Virus record (IMG/VR): IMGVR_UViG_3300046804_004139
Coordinates: 1-37,234 of that record
Length of the DNA: 37,234 nt
Origin: a virus
Direction: 5' to 3' (one strand)
Positions 1-8,565 of this stretch are shown one piece after another (within the stretch, counting starts at the first letter, position 1; each line of letters opens with the position of its first letter). The position numbers were made by a program, and so were the translations under genes. The notes beneath the pieces were generated by a model. That model was not told the DNA's origin. It saw nothing but the letters and a program-made list of their open reading frames with translations, and did not search any database.

Positions 1-1
1 A

Positions 2-352
2 GGTCTTGCTGAGAGCTGCTTAGAGCCAATCATCAACAAGTATCCTGGAATGGTCATCACTTCTGGCTTTAGACGTCCAGGAGATGTAGCTAAGTCATCA
101 GCAACTTCACAACACTATAATGGTGAGGCAGCAGATATAGTTATACCAGGATTTAACAGACAGCAACACTACGAAGCTGTACAAGAGATACAAAAACTTG
201 TACCTTACGATCAGCTCATCCTTGAATATTCAGGTTCAACTACAGTTTGGATCCATGTATCATTCAAATATAGTGGAGCTCGTAAGATGGCATTTACCAT
301 GAGAGATCATACACGTTACGGAGCAATGGGTACATACACGTTGATAGCATAG
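2..352 (+). CDS. Peptidase M15-type murein hydrolase, C-terminal part (5' end outside window)
   Basis: The frame is open from the first bases of the window, so this is the C-terminal part of a longer protein; the ATG at 50 is internal. The visible part has the M15 zinc-peptidase pattern: a substrate loop 'SGFRRPGD', the metal-binding stretch 'SQHYNGEAAD' with His at 113-115 and Asp at 134-136, and a third ligand in 'WIHVSF' with His at 254-256. Such enzymes cut the peptide bridges of peptidoglycan (DD- or LD-peptidases). It lies just upstream of baseplate genes and a PAAR tip, so a tail-associated lysozyme (gp5-like hub domain) is an attractive role, but a free endolysin is also possible because the N-terminus is not visible. 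The stop TAG at 350-352 is followed one base later by the next ATG. Confidence 0.8.
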   Translation, partial: GLAESCLEPIINKYPGMVITSGFRRPGDVAKSSATSQHYNGEAADIVIPGFNRQQHYEAVQEIQKLVPYDQLILEYSGSTTVWIHVSFKYSGARKMAFTMRDHTRYGAMGTYTLIA

Positions 353-353
353 T

Positions 354-974
354 ATGGGAGATTGGTCACCTTCATCAACTCAGCTAAATACAGTTAACGA
401 ATATAACAACGTTAACCATACTATCACATATAGTGAAACGTCTTTATTAGGCGCAACTACAACTTATGATGTAACAGTTACTGCAATAGATACTAATACT
501 ACTGTAAACGTTGCAGGAAATAACATATCTGGTTACTATAGTGATTCTTTTGTAAATGATATACAATATAGAACACAAGATGATCAGTTTGTAAATGTTA
601 GAAAATGGGCAGACATTGATAGATCAAAGATATCTGAGGTAGTATACTACAAAGCTGATACTACTACAAGAAAAGTTTATAGTTATTTAGCAACAGCATC
701 AAACGGTGCAACACAGACTTATACTATTAATGTAGATAATAATTGGTCTTCAGGTAGAGATTCACTACTTAATGAAGTAAACTACACATTAACTGTCACT
801 AAGCCAAATACTGGATATACACCTAATGCTGATGCTGCAGATGGTGAAACTATCCAAGGGTTCCATCCAGGTAAGTTTACGTCTATTAAAGTTACTTGGA
901 TAAATAACAATAAACAAACCGTTGTTTGGAAAAACAAAGGTTATACTAACTATGATTGGGTCAACTTCGTATGA
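354..974 (+). CDS. Hypothetical virion protein, 206 aa
   Basis: I do not recognise this family. The protein is rich in Thr, Asn, Ser and aromatic residues, has no signal peptide or membrane segment, and looks beta-rich. The N-terminal half has alternating Thr/Val strands; the C-terminal part carries 'GETIQGFHPGKFTSIKVTWI' and ends in an aromatic segment ('YTNYDWVNFV'). It begins one base after the M15 gene and its stop overlaps the start of the next gene (ATGA at 971-974), so it belongs to the same translational unit. Position between a tail-lysozyme-like gene and a fibre-like gene suggests a structural or fibre-attachment role, which is inference only. Confidence 0.6.
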   Translation: MGDWSPSSTQLNTVNEYNNVNHTITYSETSLLGATTTYDVTVTAIDTNTTVNVAGNNISGYYSDSFVNDIQYRTQDDQFVNVRKWADIDRSKISEVVYYKADTTTRKVYSYLATASNGATQTYTINVDNNWSSGRDSLLNEVNYTLTVTKPNTGYTPNADAADGETIQGFHPGKFTSIKVTWINNNKQTVVWKNKGYTNYDWVNFV

Positions 975-2341
975 GTTTAACAATACCTATTACCTTTGCA
1001 ACTAGAACTGGCGAACTCCAACTTGCATACTTGGATGATAACTTTACATATTTAAAAAACCAATTAGATATAACCAATTCTACTGCTACAAACACTAATG
1101 CTACTATAACAAACATCCTTACTCAACTAACAGTATTAGGAAGTAATACAAGTGTAGGTGATGTATTATATGTAGATGATTCAAACAATAGAGTTGGTAT
1201 TAAGCGATCATCTCCTACAGTTGAACTAGATGTTAATGGTGCAGTTAAAGCTACAAGTCTTGCATTAACAACTCCACTACCAACAACATCAGGTGGATTG
1301 GGAGCAACAACAGCTTCAGGTGTTGGCGGTTGGTTAGATAACATATTACCTTCAGGTGAAGTTTCTGGTTATGTGCTCACAACTACAGGTGCAGGATCAT
1401 ATCAATGGGCTGCAGCAGGTTCTCCAAGTGGAACCGTAGGAACAAAAATCGATACGACTCGTCAAACGTTTACTGCGACTGCCAGTCAAACAGTGTTTAC
1501 TCTCACATCTATCACTTATACACCAGGTTCTGGCCAACTTAGAGTTTATATAGATGGCGTTAGACAATTTCCATCAGCATATACAGAGACTTCCTCATCA
1601 GTATTTACTTTAAGCACTGGTGTTACTGCAGGCGTATCTGTGCTTGCTGAGATTGACGGATACGTTTCATACCCAATAGCTGCGTCAGATATATCATATA
1701 CTCCAGCTGGTGGATCAAGTATATCTGCAACGAATGTTCAATCAGCGGTTTCTGAATTAGAGGTAGAAAAAGCTCCTAAAGATACTCCAGTATTTACTGG
1801 TAACGCAACATTCGATACCAATACATTATACGTAGATGCTACAAATAATAAAGTTGGTATAGGTAACACAACTCCATATACTGAATTGGATGTTACAGGC
1901 ACTATTAATGGTAGAATTCCTGGTTGGACATATTGGATTGATACAACATCTGGATCAAGAACTACAATTGCATCGTTCGTTAAGAATGCTAACGTTGTTG
2001 GGTACATGCCATCATATGGAGATGTAGAATATTGGTACTATAATCAAGGATGGTCATTTATGTTCCAAATGAAAGTATATTCACCAACAACTCAAGCTGT
2101 AACACAGTTGACAGGTGGTATTGATGATAACATATACTTCTTTATATCTGGAGGTACTGGATCAAGCACTGTTTCTCCAGCAAGTGCTACCGGTTCTGGT
2201 ACAGTTGTAACATGGACGTTGACTGCTGGAGTAAACTTACTTACAATCATTCAGAATAACTCGGGCGGTAGTGGCGCATATGCTAACCTATTTGGCGAAT
2301 TCTTGCTTCGCTACCCAACACTTAAATACGTGGCTCCATAA
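971..2341 (+). CDS. Tail fibre-like protein, 456 aa
   Basis: The start at 971 is preferred to the in-frame ATG at 956 because it forms an ATGA overlap with the previous stop and gives the N-terminus 'MSLTIPITFATRTGELQLAY' followed by LDDNFTYL, the short anchor found in other fibre genes of this window. After the anchor come two copies of a fibre linker ('NNRVGIKRSSPTVELDVNG' near residue 75 and 'NNKVGIGNTTPYTELDVTG' near 297). Between them is a beta module with 'QLRVYIDGVRQFPSAYTE' that I know from many phage fibres, then 'SATNVQSAVSELEVEKAP'. The last 140 residues form a distinct aromatic- and Gly-rich tip domain. Role: a virion appendage, probably a baseplate-attached short fibre. The stop overlaps the next start (TAATG). 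Confidence 0.75.
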   Translation: MSLTIPITFATRTGELQLAYLDDNFTYLKNQLDITNSTATNTNATITNILTQLTVLGSNTSVGDVLYVDDSNNRVGIKRSSPTVELDVNGAVKATSLALTTPLPTTSGGLGATTASGVGGWLDNILPSGEVSGYVLTTTGAGSYQWAAAGSPSGTVGTKIDTTRQTFTATASQTVFTLTSITYTPGSGQLRVYIDGVRQFPSAYTETSSSVFTLSTGVTAGVSVLAEIDGYVSYPIAASDISYTPAGGSSISATNVQSAVSELEVEKAPKDTPVFTGNATFDTNTLYVDATNNKVGIGNTTPYTELDVTGTINGRIPGWTYWIDTTSGSRTTIASFVKNANVVGYMPSYGDVEYWYYNQGWSFMFQMKVYSPTTQAVTQLTGGIDDNIYFFISGGTGSSTVSPASATGSGTVVTWTLTAGVNLLTIIQNNSGGSGAYANLFGEFLLRYPTLKYVAP

Positions 2342-2733
2342 TGGCATTATCTAAAATATCAAATGATGTAATAGCGTTATCGTTCACAGTAACCAATGTT
2401 GGAACTACTGTGGCAACTAATGCTACTGGTTCATATACCATTCCAAGCGGAGCTGTATGGGTACTAGGCACCGCATTTAGTTCGCAATCAAGTACTGGTA
2501 GTAGAATTGCAGTTAACGTTAAAAATTCTGGTGGTACAACATTATATACTTATGCTCTTAGCGGTGATAATGAAAATAATGGTACATCAGGCAATGGTGT
2601 TGGTATGTCGGCCAGATCAGGATGGATTGTATCAATCCCATCAGAAGCCGCTGGAGGCACATTAGAATTCTTCAGACAAGCCGGTAGCAATGCAACATAT
2701 AACGTTACAGTAAATCAAGTAGTAACTATATAG
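2341..2733 (+). CDS. Small beta-rich virion protein, 130 aa (paralogue 1)
   Basis: This protein of unknown function is closely related to its downstream neighbour (2741-3136). Shared landmarks are the N-terminus 'MAL[ST]KxSxDV', 'GSYTIP', 'LxGxNENNG', 'GGTL.F.R..GSNA.Y' and the end 'TVNQVVT'. The composition suggests a compact all-beta fold with no membrane segment. It is translated through a TAATG overlap with the fibre gene upstream. Two adjacent copies after a fibre gene suggest fibre tips, decoration proteins or spike accessory proteins. I cannot assign a family. Confidence 0.6.
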   Translation: MALSKISNDVIALSFTVTNVGTTVATNATGSYTIPSGAVWVLGTAFSSQSSTGSRIAVNVKNSGGTTLYTYALSGDNENNGTSGNGVGMSARSGWIVSIPSEAAGGTLEFFRQAGSNATYNVTVNQVVTI

Positions 2734-2740
2734 GATAAAC

Positions 2741-3136
2741 ATGGCATTAACTAAAGCATCTAAAGACGTTTTAAACTTTTCATTAAATACGACAAACGTA
2801 AATACTGTTGTTGCGAATGGAGCGGCTGGTTCATACACTATTCCTGCAAATACTATATTAGTTATGGGAACAACGTATCATTATATGGGAGGTAACTCTG
2901 GTAGTAGGATCTCTGTTGAGATTAGAAATAGTTCGGGAACTGCCTTATTTACATACATCTTAACAGGAGGTAATGAAAACAATGGTGGTGATGGTGGATC
3001 CGGTTTATCTACACGCTCAGCTTGGTCAGTTGCAATCCCAGCTGCAGCACAAGGTGGAACATTATATTTTTCAAGAACCTCAGGTAGCAATGCATCATAT
3101 ACTGTTACCGTTAACCAAGTGGTAACAACAGCATAA
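2741..3136 (+). CDS. Small beta-rich virion protein, 131 aa (paralogue 2)
   Basis: Second copy of the family above; the two align over their full length without large gaps. The most divergent stretch is the region around 'TYHYMGGNSGSR' against 'AFSSQSSTGSR'. A Shine-Dalgarno AGGA at 2732-2735 overlaps the stop codon of copy 1, five bases before the ATG. The stop overlaps the PAAR gene start as TAATG. The tight linkage to the PAAR gene raises the possibility that the pair is part of the spike or baseplate centre, but this is inference from position only. Confidence 0.6.
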   Translation: MALTKASKDVLNFSLNTTNVNTVVANGAAGSYTIPANTILVMGTTYHYMGGNSGSRISVEIRNSSGTALFTYILTGGNENNGGDGGSGLSTRSAWSVAIPAAAQGGTLYFSRTSGSNASYTVTVNQVVTTA

Positions 3137-3423
3137 TGCCAGCCGCAGTTAGATTAGGAGATCAGTGTACAGGGGATGGATGTTTCCCTCCTCGGGTCAA
3201 CGATGAAGCGTCTGAGAACGTATTCATCAATGGTATAGGTGCACATAGACAGGGTGACCACTGGATCACCCATTGCTGTACTATCATCTGTCATGATGGT
3301 ACATTACAGACTGGCTCTGCGACCGTATTCATTAATGGTAAAGCTGCAGCAAGGATAGGAGACCCAATAACATGTGGTGCGGCAGCTGCAGTTGGTTCAC
3401 CTAATGTCTTTTTTGGTGGATAA
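3136..3423 (+). CDS. PAAR-domain spike tip protein, 95 aa
   Basis: PAAR proteins form the sharpened, metal-bound cone at the tip of contractile-tail spikes (T4 gp5.4, T6SS PAAR). The hallmarks are visible: N-terminal 'AAVRLGDQCTGDG', the strand-turn 'ENVFINGIGAHRQGDHWITH', then 'SATVFINGKAAARIGDPITC' and the terminal 'GSPNVFFGG'. Candidate metal ligands are H37, H42, H46 and the cysteines at 47, 48, 52 and 80; the exact set cannot be decided from sequence. A length near 95 residues is typical. The gene starts in a TAATG overlap and is the last before the gp25 promoter box, so it probably belongs to the upstream transcript. Confidence 0.93.
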   Translation: MPAAVRLGDQCTGDGCFPPRVNDEASENVFINGIGAHRQGDHWITHCCTIICHDGTLQTGSATVFINGKAAARIGDPITCGAAAAVGSPNVFFGG

Positions 3424-3428
3424 AGGCT

Positions 3429-3436
3429 TATAAATA
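3429..3436 (+). promoter_or_regulatory. T4-type late promoter box TATAAATA abutting the gp25 start
   Basis: Exact TATAAATA, the -10-like element used by T4-type late sigma factor (gp55) and clamp-activated transcription. Its 3' end is only 4 bases before the ATG at 3441, so by T4 geometry the transcript would begin at about the gp25 start codon. Confidence 0.6.
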
Positions 3437-3440
3437 ATAA

Positions 3441-3833
3441 ATGGCACGCAATACACGAACATTCTCTGACCTTGATTTAAGCTTTGCAAGACACCCTGGT
3501 ACCAATGATGTCGTACGTAAGTATGATGAAGAGGCTATCAAGGCTGCTGTAAAGTACTTAATCTTGACACAGAACTTTGAGAGACCTTTCCATTCTGAGA
3601 TCGGCTCTCCAATTAGAGGGTTATTATTTGAACCCGCTACTCCCATGCTTGGGATCTTGCTTGAAAAGGCAATAACTGATACTATTAATGCGTTTGAACC
3701 TAGAGTCAACCTAGTTAAAGTATCATGCACAGTATCACCAGATAACAATGAGGTATATGCGACGATTATATTTAAGATAGTAAACACAACTAGACCAGTA
3801 ACTGTAGATCTAGTATTAACGAGAACACGATAA
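3441..3833 (+). CDS. 25: Baseplate wedge protein gp25-like, 130 aa
   Basis: GPW/gp25 family protein, part of the baseplate wedge and of the sheath-initiating surface; the same fold is TssE in T6SS. Diagnostic residues are the 'PFHSEIGSPIRGLLFEP' segment (residues ~49-65) and the 'FEPRV' motif (residues ~87-91), which in this family carries the conserved Glu-Pro-Arg. The length matches T4 gp25 (about 132 residues). No Shine-Dalgarno sits at normal distance: an AGG lies 14 bases upstream and a TATAAATA box fills the spacer, so translation may rely on coupling or a leaderless mRNA. It is followed by gp6 through a TAATG overlap, the usual gp25-gp6 pairing. Confidence 0.93.
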   Translation: MARNTRTFSDLDLSFARHPGTNDVVRKYDEEAIKAAVKYLILTQNFERPFHSEIGSPIRGLLFEPATPMLGILLEKAITDTINAFEPRVNLVKVSCTVSPDNNEVYATIIFKIVNTTRPVTVDLVLTRTR

Positions 3834-5704
3834 TGGCAAATACAAACATAACAACATCTGAGTTGGATTTTGATGCAATTAAGTCAAACCTTAAAACCTT
3901 TCTCAAAGGTCAAGATGCTTTTAAAGATTACGACTTTGAAGGTGCCGGGCTTTCCGTACTTATAGACTTACTTGCATACAATACCCATTACAACGCTCTA
4001 TATACAAACTTAGCTGTCAACGAGTCTTTCTTAGATTCAGCCAGCAAACGATCAAGCGTCGTTTCAAGAGCTAAAGAAATTGGGTACATTCCAAGATCAG
4101 TTACAAGCCCAAAGGCTGTTGTTAGTGTTAAAGTAACTCCATCGACTATCTTAAACCTACCGGCAACTATCAATATGCCAGCATACCAACCATTCACGAC
4201 GAGTGTTGATGGTGCACAGTTTACATTCTATAATCAATCTGCTGTATCTGCTACATTAGATTTAACCACGAATACATTTACCTTTGATGATATGGAAATC
4301 ATGGAAGGTTCACCTCTCTACTACAAGTATACAGTAGCAGATGGTACAAAATACATCTTGCCAAATGCTGATATCGATCTATCATCATTAGTAGTTAAAG
4401 TAGCGGATAATGCTACGACAAGTAATAGAACAACATTCGTAAACCAAGAAGACTTATTAAACATCACATCCACATCTACATGTTACTTCGTAAAAGAGAT
4501 CGAAGGACAATACTATGAACTTGAATTTGGTAATGGTGTAGTAGGTAAAGCACTTGCAAATGGCAATATCGTTGAGATATACTATATGACTACAAACAAA
4601 GCTGCTGCAAACGGAGCTAAGGTGTTTACATATGGTGGAGCAACGATGATTGCTGGTTCTGTTGGTGTTACAACCATTACAGAAGCATTAGAAGGCGGAG
4701 ATGCAGAAGACATCACATCAATTAGATATAATGCACCTCGTGCATACACAGCGCAAAACAGAGCAGTGACTGTAGAAGATTATAAAGCAAACGTATATAG
4801 ACTATTCTCTGAAGCACAAACAGTAAACGTTTGGGGCGGAGAAGATGCAACTCCTCCAGTATATGGTAAAGTATACATTGCTGTCAAACCAAAATCAACA
4901 GAGTACTTAACACCTACACAAAAAGATTATGTTAAGAGCCAACTATTAAAATCTCGTAACACTGTAACTATTAGTCCTGAGATCGTTGATCCAGAATACA
5001 TCAACCTTGAAGTTACCACATCAGTATACTATAACCCAAGGTTAACAAGTAGAACAGCATCTGAAATTAAATCTATCGTAGTTCAAGCAATTCAAGATTA
5101 TAATACAAACAACTTAAATTCATTTAGTGGTGTACTTAAGTTCTCTAAGTTAACTTCAGCTATCGATGCTGCAGACCCATCGTTAGTAAGTAACATCACT
5201 ACATTAAAACTTCATCGTAATATGAACCCATCATATGGTGTAGCTACTACGTATAGCATAGAATTAGGTAACCCAATTTATGGTTCTGGAGTTCCAGAGC
5301 AATCACTAGTATCATCTGGTTTCTATATACCAGAATCTACATATATCATGTACATCGAAGATCAGCCCATTGACACCACGTATGGTTTAGTTCGCATGTA
5401 CTACTATGATGATGTTGGCAATAAAACGTATTATCAAACTATTGGTACAGTTGATGCACCATGTATTAATTATACTACTGGTAGTATTTCAATTCCAAAC
5501 CTTACGATCTCTGGTTTAGATCTAACCGCACAAAGCGTTGGCGAGTGGATTATTAAACCACAATCAAATGATGTCATCTCTGTTAGAAACCAATTGATTA
5601 CTATCCCAGATGAAAAAATCCACGTTAATGTTATCGTTGACCAAGTTGCTGCTGGTGATTCTGGTGGTAATGCTAACTATGTATTCACTTCAAGTAGAAA
5701 CTAA
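3833..5704 (+). CDS. 6: Baseplate wedge protein gp6-like (baseplate J family), 623 aa
   Basis: gp6 forms the continuous ring of baseplate wedges in T4-like phages. The N-terminal region 'LDFDAIKSNLKTFLKGQD', the block ending 'VLIDLLAYNTHYNALYTNLA' and 'ESFLDSASKRSSVVSRAKEI' are characteristic of T4-like marine phages. The central segment 'RAYTAQNRAVTVEDYKANVY' (residue ~300) is the baseplate J-like signature. The length is close to T4 gp6 (660). The C-terminal ~100 residues are beta-rich. The gene starts in a TAATG overlap with gp25 and ends in one with the next wedge gene, consistent with one wedge-assembly operon. Confidence 0.92.
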   Translation: MANTNITTSELDFDAIKSNLKTFLKGQDAFKDYDFEGAGLSVLIDLLAYNTHYNALYTNLAVNESFLDSASKRSSVVSRAKEIGYIPRSVTSPKAVVSVKVTPSTILNLPATINMPAYQPFTTSVDGAQFTFYNQSAVSATLDLTTNTFTFDDMEIMEGSPLYYKYTVADGTKYILPNADIDLSSLVVKVADNATTSNRTTFVNQEDLLNITSTSTCYFVKEIEGQYYELEFGNGVVGKALANGNIVEIYYMTTNKAAANGAKVFTYGGATMIAGSVGVTTITEALEGGDAEDITSIRYNAPRAYTAQNRAVTVEDYKANVYRLFSEAQTVNVWGGEDATPPVYGKVYIAVKPKSTEYLTPTQKDYVKSQLLKSRNTVTISPEIVDPEYINLEVTTSVYYNPRLTSRTASEIKSIVVQAIQDYNTNNLNSFSGVLKFSKLTSAIDAADPSLVSNITTLKLHRNMNPSYGVATTYSIELGNPIYGSGVPEQSLVSSGFYIPESTYIMYIEDQPIDTTYGLVRMYYYDDVGNKTYYQTIGTVDAPCINYTTGSISIPNLTISGLDLTAQSVGEWIIKPQSNDVISVRNQLITIPDEKIHVNVIVDQVAAGDSGGNANYVFTSSRN

Positions 5705-8556
5705 TGGCAATTAAGTTAAAGACTGCAATAACCAAGCAGATCCCTGAGTTTATTAGGGCAGACTATCCGCACTTCGTTGAGTTCATACAAGCTTATTATG
5801 AATTCATGGATACTTACTATGTGCAAGATATAAACTCAATCAGAGATATTGATACCACATTAGATGAGTTTATAACATATTTTAAGAAAGAGTTAGACTT
5901 ACTTGGTAATGTATATCCATACATCGATCAAAGATTATTCTTAAGAAAGAGTAAAGAACTCTTTACAGCTAAAGGTACTGAAGCTTCATATAAACTACTA
6001 TTCAAGATCTTATCTAATAGAGATGCTGAGATAGCATACCCTTGGGATTCTGTACTTAAACCATCTGATGGTAAATGGCAACAAGAAAACTCATTGTTTG
6101 TTCGTATGATTGCTGGAGATGCTACAGAACTTGTTGGTAACACAGTTGTAATTCACGGTGAAAATACACGCTTAAGAGTATTCGTTGAGCGTGTTGTTGA
6201 AGTAGCAGACTTAGTAACTGTTGCTGCAACGGATTTGGTGGCAGGAAATACTTATACGATCACTGATGTTGGTACTACAGACTTTACTTTGGTTGGTGCT
6301 CCAGATAATATTATTGGTGCAACATTTATAGCTACAGGAAGAGGTTCTGGAACTGGTACAGTAACTTTTGATAAAAGAGTCTATGAGGTATTCATCAATA
6401 AAGACTATTATGGTACTATCAAAGTAGACGAAACTCTAGAACTAGTTCAAAGAACTATCACGTTTAATGCTATTAAAGATGTTCGTCCTGCTACAAACTC
6501 AATATATAAAATTAGTCATGGATTTGCCACGGGAGATTCTGTAGTTTATACACACACGGGTGGACTAACTGTGGGAGGTCTATTAAATGGAGCTTCCTAC
6601 TATATTATCAAAGTAGATGATGATAACTTCCAACTTGCTGTGACTGAAGCTAATGCGATGGATGGTATTAATATTACCATCAACTCAAACGGTATCGGCG
6701 AATTCCAAAAATTCTCTAAGAGTATTCGTGGTACAATCTTACCTACTACAATAAAGTATACTATTGTTAAACCTGGTAGTGGCTATAAAATCGGCTCACT
6801 CATTTACGGTACGACAGTATCTGATGGTAAAAAGATTAATCAACTTTTAAAAGTAACACAAGTAGATGATAACGGTGGAGTCGTAGCTTTACAAACCATT
6901 CAATATGGTTATGGATACACTAGTGACTTCTATCTATTACAAGCTTCACCTCAAGGTGATTTAGTTACCACATACCCATCTACATTATCTGCAACACGAG
7001 ATGGTACTAGCGTATATGGTCAAGCAATTCCAGATGACTCCATAGTTTCTGGCTATCAAGACTTTGGTTATATCATTAAACCAGATTATGCATTGACATC
7101 ATACTCTGACGTTTCATATGCAGCTACATTGCTACAACAATTCTATCAACAGATCGACAGTCAACTAGGAACTGGTGTTGACTTTGTATTGATGAGATTT
7201 GACTTAGGTGCAGTTGCTAAGTATCCTGGTCAGTACATCTCAAACGATGGGTTCGTTAATGATGAGATCTATGTACAAGATAGTTACAAATATCAAAAGT
7301 TTTCTTATGTTATTAAAGTTAACGAAAAACTTGATGCTTATAAGTCATTAGTTAAATCGCTATTACATCCAGCTGGCACAGCGTTATTTGCTGATTATCA
7401 AATCACAAGTAACTATAGTACTGGTATGTTGGACGGGGTATTCGATGTATCTGAAGCAGAGATCTCTAGTGCCGATATCGACGGCACGACATTAACTGTA
7501 AACTCTATGCCGGAGGGTAACTTAGCATATTCAACTTCTTCAAGTTATGCTAATGGTGTTTTAACTTTAGGCGGTCCTATAACTGGATCATTTAAAGTTG
7601 GTTATTATGTACACGGTACTAACTTAGTTAATGGATGTAAGATAGCTGCGCAATTAACATCAAGCGAGACTGCAGCTTATACTGCTACAGTTGTTTCTGG
7701 TGGTCAAGTAGGTACTGCAACATTTACTGTAGCAAGCTTAGGCACACATCCAGTTACTGGAAAAGATCTATTGGTTCCTGGTCAACTTATTAAAGGTTTA
7801 GGTATACCAGATAATACATTCGTTTATTCTATAAACACCACGACTAAACAAGTCCAATTAACTAACAAGATTAGTTATCAAATGTCAGGAAATTATGATG
7901 TATTCGCTCCAGGCGGACCAGGCACATATGTACTATCAACAGCTCCTACAGGTACAATAAGCGGTGTTATTACTGGTGGTCTAAGTAATATTAAGATTGG
8001 CGCTTACTTATTAAGCAGAGATGTTATCCCTGGAACTAAGATAACTGGCTTTGTATCTGGAACTGGAACATTAGGAACATATACTATTGATAAGTTCCAT
8101 GATAAAATAGCTAACATAGCTATCGTTTGTACCAATACATTGGTTACTGGTCAGAACAATCAACAAAAATCTATATTTGCTTCTGCCGCATCATTTACAA
8201 CCATAAATAGATCATTAACTGATACAACATCTAATAGTACTGGCCAACCAGCATTTGACAGCGGTGGTTACTGGTTGATAAACTCATACGGATTAGATTA
8301 TTGGTCTCCTGGTTCAACAGCAACAGCTTATGGAGATGGAACAACCATCTCAGCTGGAAGCTTTGTGTCTGGTACTACTTACACGATATATGAACTTGGA
8401 AGCACAAATTGGAATACAGCAGCTGGAACTACCGGAGTAACATATGCGGTAGGTGATCGCTTTGTTGCAGCAGCAGTAGGTTCTGGAACTGGTACAGTAA
8501 GAAGAGCAGGAACAATATATACGACTGCGGCACAGCTTGCAGCACAAAACCCTTAA
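5704..8556 (+). CDS. Baseplate wedge protein, gp7-position homologue, 950 aa, with inserted modules
   Basis: The N-terminus 'IPEFIRADYPHFVEFIQAYY' (residues ~14-33) and the later block 'KYPGQYISNDGFVNDEIYVQ' to 'LLHPAGTALFADYQIT' (residues ~505-565) match a large structural protein of T4-like marine phages. It lies between gp6 and gp8, where T4 has gp7, so a gp7-like wedge role is the best guess; sequence similarity to T4 gp7 itself is not evident to me. The conserved core is interrupted by a module A at about residues 172-222 and a module C at about 266-332. Everything after about residue 585 consists of D-type modules plus a terminal A. It starts by TAATG overlap; the next gene has AAGGAG overlapping this stop. 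Confidence 0.7.
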   Translation: MAIKLKTAITKQIPEFIRADYPHFVEFIQAYYEFMDTYYVQDINSIRDIDTTLDEFITYFKKELDLLGNVYPYIDQRLFLRKSKELFTAKGTEASYKLLFKILSNRDAEIAYPWDSVLKPSDGKWQQENSLFVRMIAGDATELVGNTVVIHGENTRLRVFVERVVEVADLVTVAATDLVAGNTYTITDVGTTDFTLVGAPDNIIGATFIATGRGSGTGTVTFDKRVYEVFINKDYYGTIKVDETLELVQRTITFNAIKDVRPATNSIYKISHGFATGDSVVYTHTGGLTVGGLLNGASYYIIKVDDDNFQLAVTEANAMDGINITINSNGIGEFQKFSKSIRGTILPTTIKYTIVKPGSGYKIGSLIYGTTVSDGKKINQLLKVTQVDDNGGVVALQTIQYGYGYTSDFYLLQASPQGDLVTTYPSTLSATRDGTSVYGQAIPDDSIVSGYQDFGYIIKPDYALTSYSDVSYAATLLQQFYQQIDSQLGTGVDFVLMRFDLGAVAKYPGQYISNDGFVNDEIYVQDSYKYQKFSYVIKVNEKLDAYKSLVKSLLHPAGTALFADYQITSNYSTGMLDGVFDVSEAEISSADIDGTTLTVNSMPEGNLAYSTSSSYANGVLTLGGPITGSFKVGYYVHGTNLVNGCKIAAQLTSSETAAYTATVVSGGQVGTATFTVASLGTHPVTGKDLLVPGQLIKGLGIPDNTFVYSINTTTKQVQLTNKISYQMSGNYDVFAPGGPGTYVLSTAPTGTISGVITGGLSNIKIGAYLLSRDVIPGTKITGFVSGTGTLGTYTIDKFHDKIANIAIVCTNTLVTGQNNQQKSIFASAASFTTINRSLTDTTSNSTGQPAFDSGGYWLINSYGLDYWSPGSTATAYGDGTTISAGSFVSGTTYTIYELGSTNWNTAAGTTGVTYAVGDRFVAAAVGSGTGTVRRAGTIYTTAAQLAAQNP
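6220..6370 (+). repeat. Module A copy in gp7-like protein
   Basis: Encodes about 50 residues with 'LVAGNTYTITDVGTTDFT', an IG-x-TF strand and 'GSGTGTV'. It sits between 'VFVERVVEVAD' and 'KRVYEVFINKDYYG', which read as one continuous core if it is removed. Confidence 0.6.
6502..6700 (+). repeat. Module C copy in gp7-like protein
   Basis: Encodes 'SHGFATGDSVVYTHTGG' followed by 'SYYIIKVDDDNFQLAVTEAN', the same pattern as copies at 9850, 13440, 21276 and 21503. Confidence 0.6.
7561..8095 (+). repeat. Three degenerate module D copies in gp7-like protein
   Basis: Segments at about 7561-7660, 7720-7870 and 7960-8095 each follow the pattern of a strand, 'VGxxxxGTxxxxGxKI', and 'GTxGTYxxD'. Examples are 'FKVGYYVHGTNLVNGCKI' and 'SGTGTLGTYTID'. 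Confidence 0.5.
8347..8511 (+). repeat. Module A copy at the C-terminus of gp7-like protein
   Basis: Encodes 'GSFVSGTTYTIYELGSTNWN', 'AVGDRFVAAAVGSGTGTV'. This is a clear, uninterrupted module A and is a useful template for recognising the split copies. Confidence 0.6.
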
Positions 8557-8565
8557 GGAGCAATT

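Noticed and set aside
956-970. Upstream in-frame ATG at 956 as the start of the fibre gene
   Set aside because: It would overlap the previous gene by 19 bases. The ATG at 971 forms an ATGA overlap and yields the expected anchor N-terminus.
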